Shown here: piece after piece, positions 44,111-57,010 of the stretch
Layout of the letters: each line of letters begins with the position of its first letter
Position numbering within the stretch: the first letter of the stretch is position 1
Assembly (NCBI GenBank): GCA_023362775.1
Contig: JALMGJ010000025.1
Location: forward strand, 7,780,001 to 7,844,000
From: Charina bottae
Lineage: Eukaryota; Chordata; Lepidosauria; Squamata; Charinaidae
Direction: 5' to 3'
DNA: 64,000 nucleotides
Position numbers and translations under genes: made by a program
The notes under the pieces: model-generated
Seen by the model: the letters and a program-made list of their open reading frames with translations, nothing else
The model's database searches: none
What the model was told of the DNA's origin: nothing

Positions 44111-47100
44111 TTTTGTTCAAATCTTTTGAATAGATTTTAAGACCAGATTTTTTTTAATAGAGTCACTTTTCATTGATTAGCGTCTTGTTTTCTATGTAGA
44201 AATATTGAATGTGGATATGTATATATTAGAGGTGTATGAATTAGTTGAAATTCAAGATTTGAAAATTTGAAGTCAGTAAGGTTTCTTTCAGACTGATTTT
44301 AAATTCAATTTGATCATATCCCCTCTGAAGCGGAACCAATAACACTCATTAGCTTGCTGAAGTGAGGAAATTGATTATCCTACTACTCATGCCAGGATCA
44401 AAGAGCCCCTCACACACTCAACTGCCCCTCATCCGTCTATGGAGGAAAAGCTGCTACAGGGTTAAAATCTGCAAAGCCAGAAGAACTATTGAATATCTGA
44501 ATCACCTCTAAATCTCTGCAAAGCACAACGGTACATGATTAAATTCATAGGACTGATTCAGTCTAATATCTTTTGAATCAAATCACTCCTTCAAAGCTTT
44601 CCACATATGTTTTGTGTGCATGTATGTGTATATATAAAGTTTATGTATTCCAGGTTTGTTTTAGTTTGTTTTTATTCTTTGTTTTTCTTTTGTTATTTTC
44701 TTTCTTTTTTAATGTTTTGTTTGTTTCAATAAAAAATGGAAAAGGTAAGGGAAACCCCCCGTCTTCTTCATCAACTTTTCTGTTCCTTTACTGGTACATA
44801 TTAGCTAATAGGACAGTTTTGCTGGCAAAGTGTTGTTTTTAGCCAGCAGGAAAAAAGGATGCACGTAGCAAACAACCCTCTCAAAAGCAGAAATTCTAGT
44901 GACCATCTTGCTTCTTGGAATTCATACAGAATTGCTACAGCTAAACATCTGTGTGAGTAACGCAGCCATACAGTACAGTTGCGTTGTTTTTTTTTCTGGA
45001 ACCGATTAATGCTTTGGCCTCCTCTCTCTTGGCAGTCAGGAGAATGACACCGTGTGAGTGCCTGAACTCATGTCACTGGCATAGTCACATGTTGTCACAC
45101 ACATCTCATTGCTATACGTGAAGTCCTTGCAGCAGATCCAAGTGTCTAATTGTAACAGATGCTATTATTCATTTTCCATGAAAAGAAAGATTTCTAGATA
45201 TTTTCCTCCTGATAATATTGCATTCATGCCTATGCCATCTTGTTTAGTTGAACTGAAAGGGCAGTTCTTTAAAATTGAGCTTTATCTTAGATTGGGGCCT
45301 CCTGAAGAAGAATCAGAGCAGAGCATTCTGAGTCTCTGTTTCCTCCATTTACCTTTCTGGTTATTTTTACTAATTGACTGAGGTATCCTAGATCATATGT
45401 TAGAAAGAATTAAAGAACATGAACATATGGACTTTCCTTATTTTTTGTACTTGCCATTCTTTATCTGAATTATTTGTTCCCCTTATGTTTCCTTTTATAG
45501 CAGTCCCCTGTGGACGATTGCTATTACTATGTTCCTTTGTCACTGTTTGCTGAATTATTTCATCCTAGGCCTTTTGTGGGCCTTCTTGCCAGAAATTTCT
45601 ATGCTGAATTATTCCATGTTGTAATGAAAATAGTGGTACAATGTCTTTTCTACTGGTTGTAGATCTTGGTCTAAAGCAAACCTTGGCTGAAATACATCTA
45701 AAGTAATTTCCTTTATCTCAGTTAAATTTTAAAATGTTTCTTTCCTGTGGTCATAGCAGTTATATGTCTGTTAATTATTAACATTAGCTCATGTTGTATT
45801 AGCATTAATATTCAAATAAAAGTGAACTGAGAAAGAAAGATGTGTTGTATATATGAGGAAAGACAGAATACTCACAGCAGAGTGATTTTAACTGCAACTG
45901 AAAATGGATTTTACTAAAACTAATTTTTTAACTGTAAAAGAATATGTCATAAGAAAATATTCATTATATAATCAAATTGATAGCCTTTGATCAGAGTGAT
46001 CAATAATAGTTTTCTCTATTTCATATTTCTAACATCACTGTACTTGAATGTAATAGTTGGTTCCATATGAAAATGAAAGGTGAAAAATGTATTCGGATTG
46101 TGAATAAAATAACATTGACTATCAAGATAATTACTTAGTATTTAATTATTTGTATATACTTACTGGTCTTCTACTACCATTTATATTTCATGTAAATGCA
46201 AGTGTGCTTGATTGTAGGAAAGCACAAGCATTATTATTCCTTAAAAATCATATGGAATGAGTATCTTTTCCCCAAACTTATATATATGAATTTATCTAGT
46301 TTTTATTCGGCAATCCTATGTACTTACTGTGTGGCTTCACTGTGGTATAGGATACATACATACATACATCAGCAGAAAATATGTATGCACATAAAAATCT
46401 ATAGAAAAACAATAGCCTTTGTAATGAAAACTCACTTTTATTTTAGTATCACAATAGGCAGCCTTAAAAATACTACCAGAACTTTGTTGTACTAATTGAT
46501 TTCCTTTCTGGATAGGTATTGGATAGTTTATAACATGTGGGTCTACTTATAAAAAGCAAGAAAGAGCAAACAAATGAAGCTAAAAAGGGGAACAGTGTTG
46601 ATGATTACCTCTTAACCTGATTATCTGCAATAATCTTATTTAATATAAGATCATCTAAAAGTTCTCTCATAATCTTGATCCTCAACAACTGCTATGTTTC
46701 TCCAACATTCTAACCCCCCCCCCCCGCTTCCTGTGGTCCAAGAGATTCTTCCTCTCTCATCCAGGTGAACCTCAATCCACTACCCACCCAGCACCATCTG
46801 TAACCTGCCCTGTTGATTTGTTTGTATGCATCTGGAAAGTCAGCTGTATCATGTGGTTTCACCAAATGATGCTGTAAGAATTATGGGTACTATACTGTAT
46901 AATATAATTCCTTATTCTCCAAGTGTGTGTGCACATGCTTGTGTGTATGACCATATGCTTGTTCTCATGAAGGCAGAAGTACTTTCTTTCATTGTATCCT
47001 CCAGTTCTACAAATAAACCAATGAAATAATGTTAGTGCTATCTAGAAGCTTAGATCTGACGTCCTCCATTTTTTGTGTAATTAGTCTGATGCTTTTTTCC

Positions 47101-48175
47101 TGAAATGTGTCAGTATTCAAATATACCTATAAGTAACAAACAATAAGTATTTCTGACCATTCCCAGTCCATAGTACTCATCTAGTTATATCTTGACCTGT
47201 CTTAACCTGGTCAGGTACAAAGTTCACAAGATCAGTTTGAGTGGGCAGCTGGCCTATTTGCCTAGCTTTGTTTTCCTGCCTTAAACAGGAGTTCTCCTCC
47301 TCCTGGCTATTTAATGGGCCTTAATATGGCTTAGTCCAGCAGGTGTAATTTTGAAGAAATATTATAGGTAACATCACAGTGTCTACAATGGAGCACTAGT
47401 AAATTGGCTTCTTTGGTGGGTTCTGTAGTTTATAAACTACCTTTCCTGGAAGGGCAAATTGTAAAGCCTCGCTACCAGACAGTTTGCCTAGGAATCTGAA
47501 TACAGGTGCAGATGACATCAGAGTCTCATTTGACCCAATTTTCTGATTTGCCATTTCACAAAAAAATAACGGGGTAATTTCCCCAAATCACTCCTAAGTG
47601 AACTTACTCCACTAAATTTATTTTCCTGAACTAAAAAGTTGATTACTTTCAATTCACAGTATGCATGCTTCCTGTCTTTTTGGATCATCACCACCACACG
47701 TGCATCTTTCTCTCCGGATCACACAACAACAACACATATTTACATGCATATCCATTGACAGAAATGCAACACACAAACGCACATGCTGTTATCTTTCACA
47801 TAGATGCCCTTCTCTTCATCACCTCCTTCCTCATCCCTCTAGGCCCACTGCCCAGGTTCTGTCAACTAGTTCCATAATTGCTTCCTACAAGCTGACCAAG
47901 GCTGGTATAAAAAGGGTTTTCTTTTAACTGAAAGTTGAGTAAGAAGACCATGATTAATGAGCATCAGTTTCCTGTCCCTATAGGCATGCCTAAAGATATT
48001 TTGGGAGAAGTAAGGTGGCAAGCTGCTGCAAACCAGTTTTTCTTTAAAATTACATACACCCAGTTAAACATTTGATAATGCTGGATAACATGGGAAACGT
48101 TGAGGAGCCCAGCTTTTGTCCATAGCAATATCAGTACATTCAGTGATATGATGATTCGTTTTAACATTTTAATTT
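44111..48175. other. Presumed last part of GPR63 intron
   Basis: AT-rich. A C-run at 46711-46724 and short CA/CAT-rich patches near 47690 are the only features. No gene, long repeat or RNA was recognised. Confidence 0.45.
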
Positions 48176-48191
48176 CTATTTGATTTTTCAG
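48176..48191 (+). promoter_or_regulatory. Splice acceptor before the GPR63 coding exon
   Basis: TTTCTATTTGATTTTTCAG ends at 48191, with a pyrimidine-rich run and a branch-like TTTTAAC about 30 bases upstream. The exon would begin ACCAAAG at 48192 and carry 140 bases of 5' UTR before the ATG at 48332. The 5' UTR has an upstream ATG (48297) closed by a stop three codons later. Confidence 0.6.
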
Positions 48192-48331
48192 ACCAAAGCA
48201 CTGCCATGAAGGGTGAAAGTCTACCTTCCCATTTCTGGATATGTCACTATAATTTAGCCAAGGGCCATGAATCATGACACCATCTTATTTACTAAAATGC
48301 CTTGAAGTCTCTTTCTCTCTCTGCTGAAGTG

Positions 48332-49588
48332 ATGGTTTTTTCTGCAACGCTGGCACCCGCTCATTCTGTGTCATTAAATGCAACTTTTATTGTCTATGAA
48401 AATGCCCATGCCAATATTACCACTCCGTTGATCTTGGTCCATAAGGGCACAGCACAGCTACTGAAATACCCTTTGGGTGCCATGGTTACAACTGAGGTAA
48501 CTCCTCTGACAGTCAATAGTACACCTGCCCTCCTGTTGCAAGGCTTCACCAGCTTGAGTCTGCCACTCCAGATCATTCTTTCTGCTGCCATGATATTTAT
48601 TCTCCTAGTTTCTTTTGTTGGTAACCTTGTTGTCTGCCTTATGGTCTATCAGAAGACTGCAATGCGATCTGCAATTAACATTCTTCTAGCTAGCTTGGCT
48701 TTTGCAGACATGCTGCTAGCTGTGCTGAACATGCCTTTTGCTCTGATAACCATCATCACTACCCAGTGGGTTTTTGGGGATGTCTTCTGCCGAGTCTCTG
48801 CCATGTTCTTCTGGCTGTTTGTCATTGAAGGAGTTGCCATACTACTCATCATCAGCATTGACAGGTTCCTTATAATAGTCCAAAGGCAGGACAAGCTGAA
48901 TCCTTACCGAGCAAAAGTCCTCATCGCTGCTTCATGGGTCGCAGCCTTTGTTGTGGCTTTTCCACTCTGTGTGGGGAACCCCAGCCTACAGATACCTTCA
49001 AAAGCACCTCAGTGTGTATTTGGCTACACCACAAACCCTGGTTACCGCACCTATGTGGTGGTGGTGGCTTTGATCTCCTTTTTCATTCCATTCCTCGTGA
49101 TGTTATATTCTTTTATGGGCATCCTCAATACTGTACGGCACAATGCAGTTCGTATCCATAGTCACCCAGATAGCATATGCCTCAGCCAAGCCAGCAAACT
49201 TGGTCTCATGAGCCTCCAGAGACCCTTTCAAATGAATATTGATATGAGCTTTAAAACTCGTGCCTTCACCACCATACTGATTTTGTTTATTGTCTTCATA
49301 ATTTGCTGGGCTCCCTTCACCACCTACAGCCTTATTGCCACATTTAACAGCCACTTTTATCACAAGCACAACTTTTTTGAGATAAGCACCTGGCTCCTTT
49401 GGCTCTGCTACCTCAAGTCTGCTCTGAACCCACTCATCTACTACTGGAGAATCAAGAAATTTCATGATGCGTGCTTAGACTTAGTGCCCAAGTACTTCAA
49501 GTTTTTGCCACAGCTACCTGGTCACGCTAGAAGACGTATCCGACCTAGTGCTGTTTATGTGTGCGGGGAGCACCGGTCAGTAGTGTAA
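48332..49588 (+). CDS. GPR63: GPR63, orphan/lipid-sensing class A GPCR
   Basis: A 418-residue plasma-membrane receptor, one short of the human 419, with the coding region in one exon as in mammals. GPR63 (PSP24-beta) is the closest relative of GPR45, is expressed mainly in brain, and has been reported to respond to sphingosine 1-phosphate and related lipids, though it is often still treated as an orphan. Seven membrane segments are visible with family motifs: GN at 97-98 (TM1), LASLAFAD with D126 (TM2), C153 at the start of TM3, IDRF at 176-179 in place of the usual DRY, C228 in loop 2 (disulfide partner), CWAP at 325-328 (TM6), and NPLIY at 366-370 (TM7). N-glycosylation sites are N16, N28 and N62. 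The tail ends HRSVV, a class I PDZ-type end; human ends in TVV. The start MVFSA matches the human start; a longer frame upstream has no ATG. Confidence 0.98.
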   Translation: MVFSATLAPAHSVSLNATFIVYENAHANITTPLILVHKGTAQLLKYPLGAMVTTEVTPLTVNSTPALLLQGFTSLSLPLQIILSAAMIFILLVSFVGNLVVCLMVYQKTAMRSAINILLASLAFADMLLAVLNMPFALITIITTQWVFGDVFCRVSAMFFWLFVIEGVAILLIISIDRFLIIVQRQDKLNPYRAKVLIAASWVAAFVVAFPLCVGNPSLQIPSKAPQCVFGYTTNPGYRTYVVVVALISFFIPFLVMLYSFMGILNTVRHNAVRIHSHPDSICLSQASKLGLMSLQRPFQMNIDMSFKTRAFTTILILFIVFIICWAPFTTYSLIATFNSHFYHKHNFFEISTWLLWLCYLKSALNPLIYYWRIKKFHDACLDLVPKYFKFLPQLPGHARRRIRPSAVYVCGEHRSVV

Positions 49589-50995
49589 GCCTCGCAGCAA
49601 ATGGACATTTGCTCTTTTCTGATGTATGCCTGTTTTAGTGTTTATTTTAATGGCTTCTTTAGCTGTCAGATTTATAATTTTTGGAACGTATTTCAGTGTC
49701 ACATTCAATTTCAAGGAGATATTTGTTGAGCCTTGCTACCAGAATGCAACTATGCTGTATTCTTGACTACGTACTAAAGAAGCTCTGTATACATGGGGGA
49801 GGAATTGTTTGTACAGGGCAGAGCTTCCTATTACAATGGCTTTTGCTGCCGAAGAGACCAGTTGAAATGCCATTTTTCTCTTCTGCAGGCAGAGCTGCAG
49901 CAGTGCAAGCTTCAAAGAAACCCTGTACCATTTGCACAGTTCTTCCGTTCACATGTATGTAGCTCTTTGGGGATTGCTGCCACTGCCTCCCAGGTTCTGT
50001 GGTAGAAAGGAAGACTCATTCTGGGTGTATGTCAGGTTTGATGCTGAAGACTGCTAACAATTTCATTTCATGGTAGATGTTATTAATGCTGCTATTTTAC
50101 GGTACATTTAGGTGAATAGTTAACAGGTTTTTTTTTCCCAAAAAAATGTTGCTGCTTTATACCACCATAGATGAGCCAAAAAGTTTGCATTTAATTGATT
50201 ATTTGCAAGAGTTGCAGTAACATCAAAGGGAAAAAAACATATGCACTTTAAACAGAACTGGGTGGAGGGGAGTGAGGTGGGGTGAAGAAAAGTTTGGTCA
50301 CCTTTTGCGTTTTTGTTTGTTTCTGCAAGGTTTTTTTATTCTTCCACCAGTTTTGCAGTGTTTCAGGATGATGCTATAACATATTTTGTTTTCAGAACTA
50401 TTTCATAGTCCCTTTCGAGTTTACTTGAATGTCAGAAGTATCCAGTGCAAATTTACTTAGGTGAAGATACATAAATAACATTTATTATAATCCAGAAGAA
50501 TTAAAGTGCTTTAAGTCCTTCTAAAGCCAGAAAGAATTAAACTGAACTCCAGTTATTTAAACATACATTGTCTTTGGATGTGATTTCAGTGGGATGTACA
50601 TGTGCTGGATTATACATGTTCTGTATTGTGAATTTAGCCCCCCATAAAGAATAATTGATATTGCATTTTTAAAAAATCGTATAGTCATTAATTATATGTA
50701 AGCATACCATGGAAATGTGGACTCTGCCCTTTGAATACCAGATCCATATCCTGAACTGTTTTGAATCAATAGTTAATTAGAAGAGAGGCTTGAAATGTAG
50801 TTCTATAATGTTCAAATACATTTTTAATTTATAAATTGGAGCCATACACAGTATACAATTCCTTTGACAGAGTAGTTTTTTGGAAAATATTATTTGACTA
50901 AACTGGGAAAATAAACACAAACTTTTCCACATTTTCTCTTCCTACACCTACAAATTGATATGCTTTCTCACTTGAATTATGAAAGTTATTTATCC

Positions 50996-51098
50996 TTTCC
51001 TTTCCTTTCCTTTCCTTTCCTTTCCTTTCCTTTCCTTTCCTTTCCTTTCCTTTCCTTTCCTTTCCTTTCCTTTCCTTTCCTTTCCTTCTTTCCTTTCC
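50996..51098. repeat. (TTTCC)n microsatellite
   Basis: About 18 perfect TTTCC units, then a slightly broken end. It is a polypyrimidine tract on the GPR63 sense strand. Confidence 0.98.
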
Positions 51099-53136
51099 AA
51101 GTCAAACCATATTGTGAGGTTGCATGACCAGCTATGTCTCTCTCGAAATATCTTCTGAAATTATGTTTCCATTTAAGAAAAGCTGAAAAAAATGAGTAAA
51201 GAGTTTTCTCAGGAGTATTCATCTTAGTCTATTAAATACATTTGAGCAATGTACATATATTAAAGCTTGTGTCAGTTCTGCTTTAGGTACAGGGTGTTTT
51301 CTAAAAACAACCTGTAGTTATTTCTTTACTTAACTAAAATAACTACTTATGCTGGAAGAAAGAGTGCATTTCTTAATTTAAATCATGCTTTTAAAAAGTT
51401 GTATTATGGCAAAAAAGGTCATGGTCAGAAGTAGATTTGTTAATTCAGAACTGTCAGTTCAGGTGAACTAACTTCACAGCAAGCTAGATTTATTTCATGT
51501 CTCAAAAATGACTTAGTTCCTTACTAAGCTTAGTAAATTACCATTGCTGTCAGCAACCAGGAACATTGTTTTGTCTTCCAGAGGAATGCAGTTCTTGAAT
51601 ACCTTAAATACATGACAAGAATCCCCAGGGTGGAAGGAGTGAGAGTGAGGATACATCATGGGCCTTACTCTTCAAGATCAAATTATTCCTTCTCCTCTCA
51701 TACCCACAAGTTGACTTCTGAGCTAGAAAAGCTTATAAATATGGAACCTTGACTTCCTTCCTGGTTTGCATTTCTAGATTCATTGTGTGGACATTCGTTG
51801 GTAGGACTAGACAGTTCAGATGGCATGGCCCAATTGCCTTTACAGCTGTGGACCCTCTTCATGTAAATAATGCACACGGGAAATAGTTGCAAGATGAGAT
51901 AATGCATTGATAGACTTCATCAAGAATAACTTCAGATAAAATTATATTTAGAACTGTGGGTATTTATGCATTTCTGGAAATTAAAACTTAGGAAGGTATA
52001 AAGAAAAATAACTTTACTATTAATGTTTCAACTGTATTGGAATATGTTTTAGACAGGGTTGGAATAATCAGGGCTTTCATCTGTTTGGCTAGTGTATCAT
52101 GTCAATTGGCCATCCCTTTCCATTATAGGGATTAGAAGTACTGCTTTTAGCAGTAGATCAATAAAACTTTCATACCCAGAGATGTTTGGAACAGCTTATT
52201 CTTTAAGCTATGGAAAAATTCTTAACATTAAATGGTAGTTTATGGTATGCTCTACTATAAATGGGTACTTTTGTTACCTTACAGAAAAATCAAAGAGATT
52301 GGTTATAATAGTTAACCAAATTTTTACTTTGCATATTATTATTCATTACTAATTGATCACATTGATCCAAAGCAGCCTTGATGATAAAGAAACATTGACA
52401 TCATGAGCAAAAAAGCAAATTTCAAAGCAAATTTCACATTTGAATTTCTATATATATTCTTGTACAGAAAGCAGTTTTCTAATATCACCTATTCTTGAAA
52501 TACATAATATCTCCTCAGACTTTAAATAGCTGTGTAGACCTAAAAGGACAATGTTGACTTGAAAATAAGTCCCACTGCAGTGTGTCTCGCTCCAAGGTAA
52601 GTGTGCCAAATGGTGCAGTTCTCTGGATAGTCAACACTTTTGGCTTTGTAGGATCTGTCAGAATCGTGTTGCTCACACTTCTGGATATATGTCTAATGCA
52701 AATATGCTATTTGAGAAAAACCAGCTTTCATTTTTTAATAGCTTGGAAATGAGGGAATCTTTGCTCCAATTAACGTGTCAAAATCAGAAGAGTTGAGGCA
52801 AAAGTTCCAAATTTCTCACAATACCTCATAATCTGTGTCCTCTGCTACTTCTAATCTTTGCACTCTAGTTCGTCCCATTTTGTTGCTTTTGAAATGGCCA
52901 AATATGAAGAATTCAAGAACTACTGTGTGTCAGGAAAACACTTAACAGGGAAGGAAAAGTAATCATGCATAATGTTTACAATTTAAATCATTTCAGCTTA
53001 CACTAAATCACCATTGGCTCTTTTAGTATACTGTTGTTTTAGAACAGTGCCTTTTAATTTGATACAGATTTCTATATCCTCCTAGACTTGAAAATCCTTC
53101 ACTTCAGTTGGTAATTGGCCTCTTCAGACATGTGTC

Positions 53137-53197
53137 CAGTGCAAGTGGAAGATGGGTGGACCACCCATCTTCCACTTGCCCAGGTTGAGAAACACTG
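53137..53197. mobile_element. 61-bp miniature hAT hairpin
   Basis: It is flanked by an exact 8-bp TSD CATGTGTC (53129-53136 and 53198-53205). The ends are CAGTG and CACTG. Inside, GCAAGTGGAAGATGGGTGG is followed after one base by its exact complement, a 19-bp perfect hairpin with a one-base loop. The right end (CAGGTTGAGAAACACTG) is the terminus of the hAT family also seen at 24900-25010. Confidence 0.8.
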
Positions 53198-53361
53198 CAT
53201 GTGTCCAAATACTCTTCTACAAAGTTTACATCCATGGTTAAAGAAATATGCATAGGCAGTGCTTTCAGAAGGCAGCAGTACTTTAAATTGTGTCTCAAAT
53301 GATTTATTAAAACATCCTAGATAAAATACTATTTTCTTTTAAAAATATATTTTTGCTTAAA

Positions 53362-53484
53362 CTTGGAAATGAAGAGGGCAGGGTAATATTTATAGATATA
53401 GATATAAAGTACATGTATGTATGTATGTATGTATGTAGTTATTTTGTATATGTATATATATAACCTGCCTTCTTCATTTCCAAG
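53362..53484. repeat. Inverted repeat flanking an ATGT/TATA tract
   Basis: CTTGGAAATGAAGAGGGCAGG (53362-53382) and its complement at 53464-53484 match at 20 of 21 positions. Between them lies an (ATGT)n and TA-rich tract. Confidence 0.75.
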
Positions 53485-53561
53485 TGTGTGTGTGTGTGTG
53501 TGTACATACATACATATATACATACATACACATACACGCACACACATACATACATACATAC
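53485..53561. repeat. (GT)n and (ACAT)n microsatellites
   Basis: GT repeats at 53485-53503 followed by TACA/CATA repeats to about 53561. Complementary to the ATGT tract on the left, they could form a larger hairpin. Confidence 0.9.
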
Positions 53562-54159
53562 TTGTAGTTATTTAAACAGATTTGTCAAACTGTCACATTT
53601 GATATAAAAATCTGTTGCTAAAAGGAGTTTCACTGGAAATTCATGAGAGATGTTTTATACTCTCTGAGGGGATTTCTTATTTTATGGAAGCTTTTGTGTT
53701 TGTATACTGAATAACAATAGTTTTCCCCCTCTCCCTTTTCTTCCCATCTGTGTGGTATTTTTATAAGATTGTTTTTTAATGAGCTTTATATAAGTTGCTG
53801 TCTGTTTAGTTCTCTTTCTCTCATGCCATTATGCAACATCCTTGTAAACAAATGTATTCATTTATTTTTGCCATATAAAAACAAAGCACCACAGTGTACA
53901 GTGGTAGAAAATGAAAAAAATGATGACTTCCTTAACTCTATTTCTTTCTAGAGTTGTTACTAGCCATTAATGAAATGTTTCCTTTCTTGAAAACAGACCT
54001 CAGATGTATAATTTTAAAGTTAAACTTGACCTGTATGTAATGTATATATATTTTTCCATGGAAATAATTGAAGCAAACAATTATTATGAAGACAAACTGT
54101 TTTTCTGTAGCAGTTCAGAAATGGTTATTAACTAGCTATACCTGTTCTTTGAACTATCA

Positions 54160-54165
54160 ATTAAA
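54160..54165 (+). terminator. Candidate GPR63 polyadenylation signal
   Basis: ATTAAA with a U-rich stretch 10-40 bases downstream. It is the most 3' of three candidates. Confidence 0.35.
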
Positions 54166-54199
54166 AATGTTTTCAAAATTTAGTTTTGGTGTATTGGTT

Positions 54200-57000
54200 G
54201 AAAAAACAGAAGCACCATTTTAAAGTCTTCATATTATGAAAACGAATGCTCAGACTTGAGGGGTTTTTTTGTAGACCTTTAAAAATAGTAATGAAAAGCT
54301 TCAGATAAGATCATGTTATGTCAAATGGGTGGAAGACATGACAGAGAATGTGAGTGCATAGAGAATTTCTGATAAAGGCAGCAAGATATTTAAAATAATG
54401 ACTCATTCCAGTTTTCATTTTTAATGTGAATTTCGGTGCAAATAATTATGAAATGTCTTGTTTACACTAGGCTGACAATGTGGAGTTGTCCAGGTTGTTC
54501 AGATGGGCACTTTGTGTAAAAGGGGCATGCAACTTTTTCTTGATTGAGGCCCTATGTGGTCTTTGAATGATGTGGTATACAAGCAGAGGCTGTATTCCAA
54601 GAAGCGGTGGGAAAGGCCACAACAAAAATCAAATTTGACATCATTTGTATTTAAGTTTAATTAAAATTAGTTATAATTAATCTTACTATTCTCCTGTCCT
54701 TATTTAATCATTTTCACCTCTCATTAAAATTACAGATTGGTAACAATATCCAGAGATCTTGGGGTAATTTCAGATCCTTTAAACACATATGAAGATACAA
54801 AACTGCTTTATACCAGGCCAGATCATTTGTCAGCCTAGCTCAGTATTTGCTATTCTCAGTAACTATACAGAGGGTCTTCAGCAATTCACACCTAGCCTTT
54901 CTTAGTATCAATTTTAAATGAAAATGCTGGAGATTAAACCAGCAACTAGTTGTTTCAGAGTACATAAATTACCACCTTTTCAGAGTATAGAGCAGCCCTT
55001 TTGAAACAATAGTCTGGAAGAAATAATTTAGAAATGAGGACAACAATAACGACACATTATCCCAGCAGTGCCTTGTATATGAATGGGTTCCATAAAAGGG
55101 AGATAGATATAGTGAGAATGTATGTCCCATCCACTCGGAGAAAGCTGGTTTTTCCTTCTAACATTATTTGATAAATTATGTCCAAGACACTGTTGTAGAA
55201 CCAAATTGTTTACCCAAAGAAGATTGTTTTGCCTAAGGAAGACATGTTATTTATAGTTAAGAAATTAAAAATGATTAGCAATAAACAATACACATGCCAA
55301 AGGCTTTTATACTATGTGATTTATTTTTCACACAATACATTGACCTTTATGACTCACTCAGCTTTCTATTTATGTGAAAAATTATTTTCCAGAATATCCC
55401 AAAAGATGAGAAACATTAAATAATGAGATGTGGCTTGTCTTACAAGTTGGGAAAACGTTGAACTGGTACAATCTAAATCCGCAAAATGCAATTCATGTGT
55501 AGAAGCTCAAACATCTTAAAAATTTTAATACTGTGATATAGTAGAGAATACTTCAACAATAACAGTATCGGAGGGAGAGATTCAGGACCACGCCACATCC
55601 CGTGCTAAAGATCAACTCCACTGACTTCTGTTCTTCCTGAACTGTCTGCTACAGTTGGTCATTTTAAGATGTTCTGCCTTAAGCTGAGATATACCCAAGT
55701 TGGATTGTTTTCTGTTTCTTACCAATTTTTTCTTTTGAGTGATACGTTTGTAAGCCTATGGACAAGGGTTGCCCTCTTTTAATTGATCTTATGGGATCCT
55801 TTTCTTTTTAATTTAGGATATGTGCTTTGAATGAATAATTATCTGATACCATGAGCTACTCTGATTATTAAACCATACTTTCTATACTTAAGGCACCATT
55901 TCCCACCTTCTAACCACAAGTGTGTATCCTGCTCCCACAAACAAGTTTCTATTAGAGTTATGATAGTTTCATGCCAAGTGAGGAGGATTGGGTGAGAATA
56001 TTTTTTTAATGAAAGCCTTATTAAAGAAATGGTTTTGTCAATCAGTATTTTATATTGTTGAAATTGGGTCTATGCCTGCAGGTTTTTAAGAAGAGGATGA
56101 TCTATCCTGTACTAAAACGGTCACCTATAGGATGCCATACATGTGACACTCATGCAGCAAGATCACGCTGCCTTGGTACAGTTGATCTGGAATCCAGTAA
56201 ATCCCTTTGTTTTAAGTAGGTAGAATATGGCTTGGCTTTCTCATAATGCTGGATGTGTTCCATCATGGTTCTGACAAATGTCTATTCTTGTTCAACCTGG
56301 GATTTTTCAGATAATGTCAAACTGCAAGTCCACCATCCTCCTTAATACATTAGCAGGCTGCGGCTCAAGGGAGTTCACCAACATCTGGAGAGTCATATAC
56401 TGTTCTTTCTAAACACTTTTAAAAATTACCTTCTTAACATATGAATTATTTCATATTTCCTCCATATGAATTGGGAATACCACATCATGCATGGAAAGCA
56501 TTATATTAATTTTATTTGTAAAGAGGATCTAAAGATGTCTTGTTGGTATTGCTTCTGGAAGGTTGATTCTACACTGATCCTAATAAGCATTCTCAGAGGA
56601 ATTCATTATTTTGAAACCCATTCCTAATAAGAGATGTTTTGTGCATTTGAAGTTCATGCTAATTTCCACAAAGGCCTCCATTGCTAAGCAACAGATTCTG
56701 TTACCTCGGGGGGGGCAAAGGCTATAGTACCTATATCATAATTAAAGCTAAAGGAAATATACTATCCCTTTCCAAAGTAGTTAAATGGTTTTAGAATGTT
56801 CTCTGCTTTAAATTTAGCCGTTAACAATTTTTTGTAACAATTTTTTTCACTATGGCAAATAGAATTGCAAAGGGCAGGAGTGATTATACAATGTAAAAAC
56901 AAAGCTTGCTTTTAAATCTGCCATTCGACAATTCCTGTGAAGTTGTGCAACGGGTAGAAATATTTTAACACTTCAATTAGAAAGGCCAGCAACAAATCAT
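54200..57000. other. Unresolved intergenic DNA
   Basis: Nothing recognised apart from a G-run at 56707. Confidence 0.4.
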
Positions 57001-57010
57001 GGGAAATAAT
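57001..57010. repeat. Bov-B TSD, left copy
   Basis: GGGAAATAAT, repeated exactly at 60210-60219. Confidence 0.88.

Larger units (their letters stand above)
49589..54180 (+). other. Probable GPR63 3' UTR
   Basis: No gene follows the stop, and the DNA is plain AT-rich. Candidate polyadenylation signals are AATAAA at 50910 and 52160 and ATTAAA at 54160, the last set in a U-rich context. A long 3' UTR would match the long human transcript, but the true end is inference. The stretch holds a (TTTCC)n tract, a miniature hAT and a hairpin-flanked microsatellite, listed separately. Confidence 0.35.

Noticed and set aside
48302..48331. Ten-codon N-terminal extension of GPR63
   Set aside because: The extended frame begins with TTG, not ATG. 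The ATG at 48332 gives the conserved MVFSA start and the expected length.
50996..51098. CRISPR-like array
   Set aside because: It is a simple pentanucleotide repeat without spacers in a vertebrate genome.
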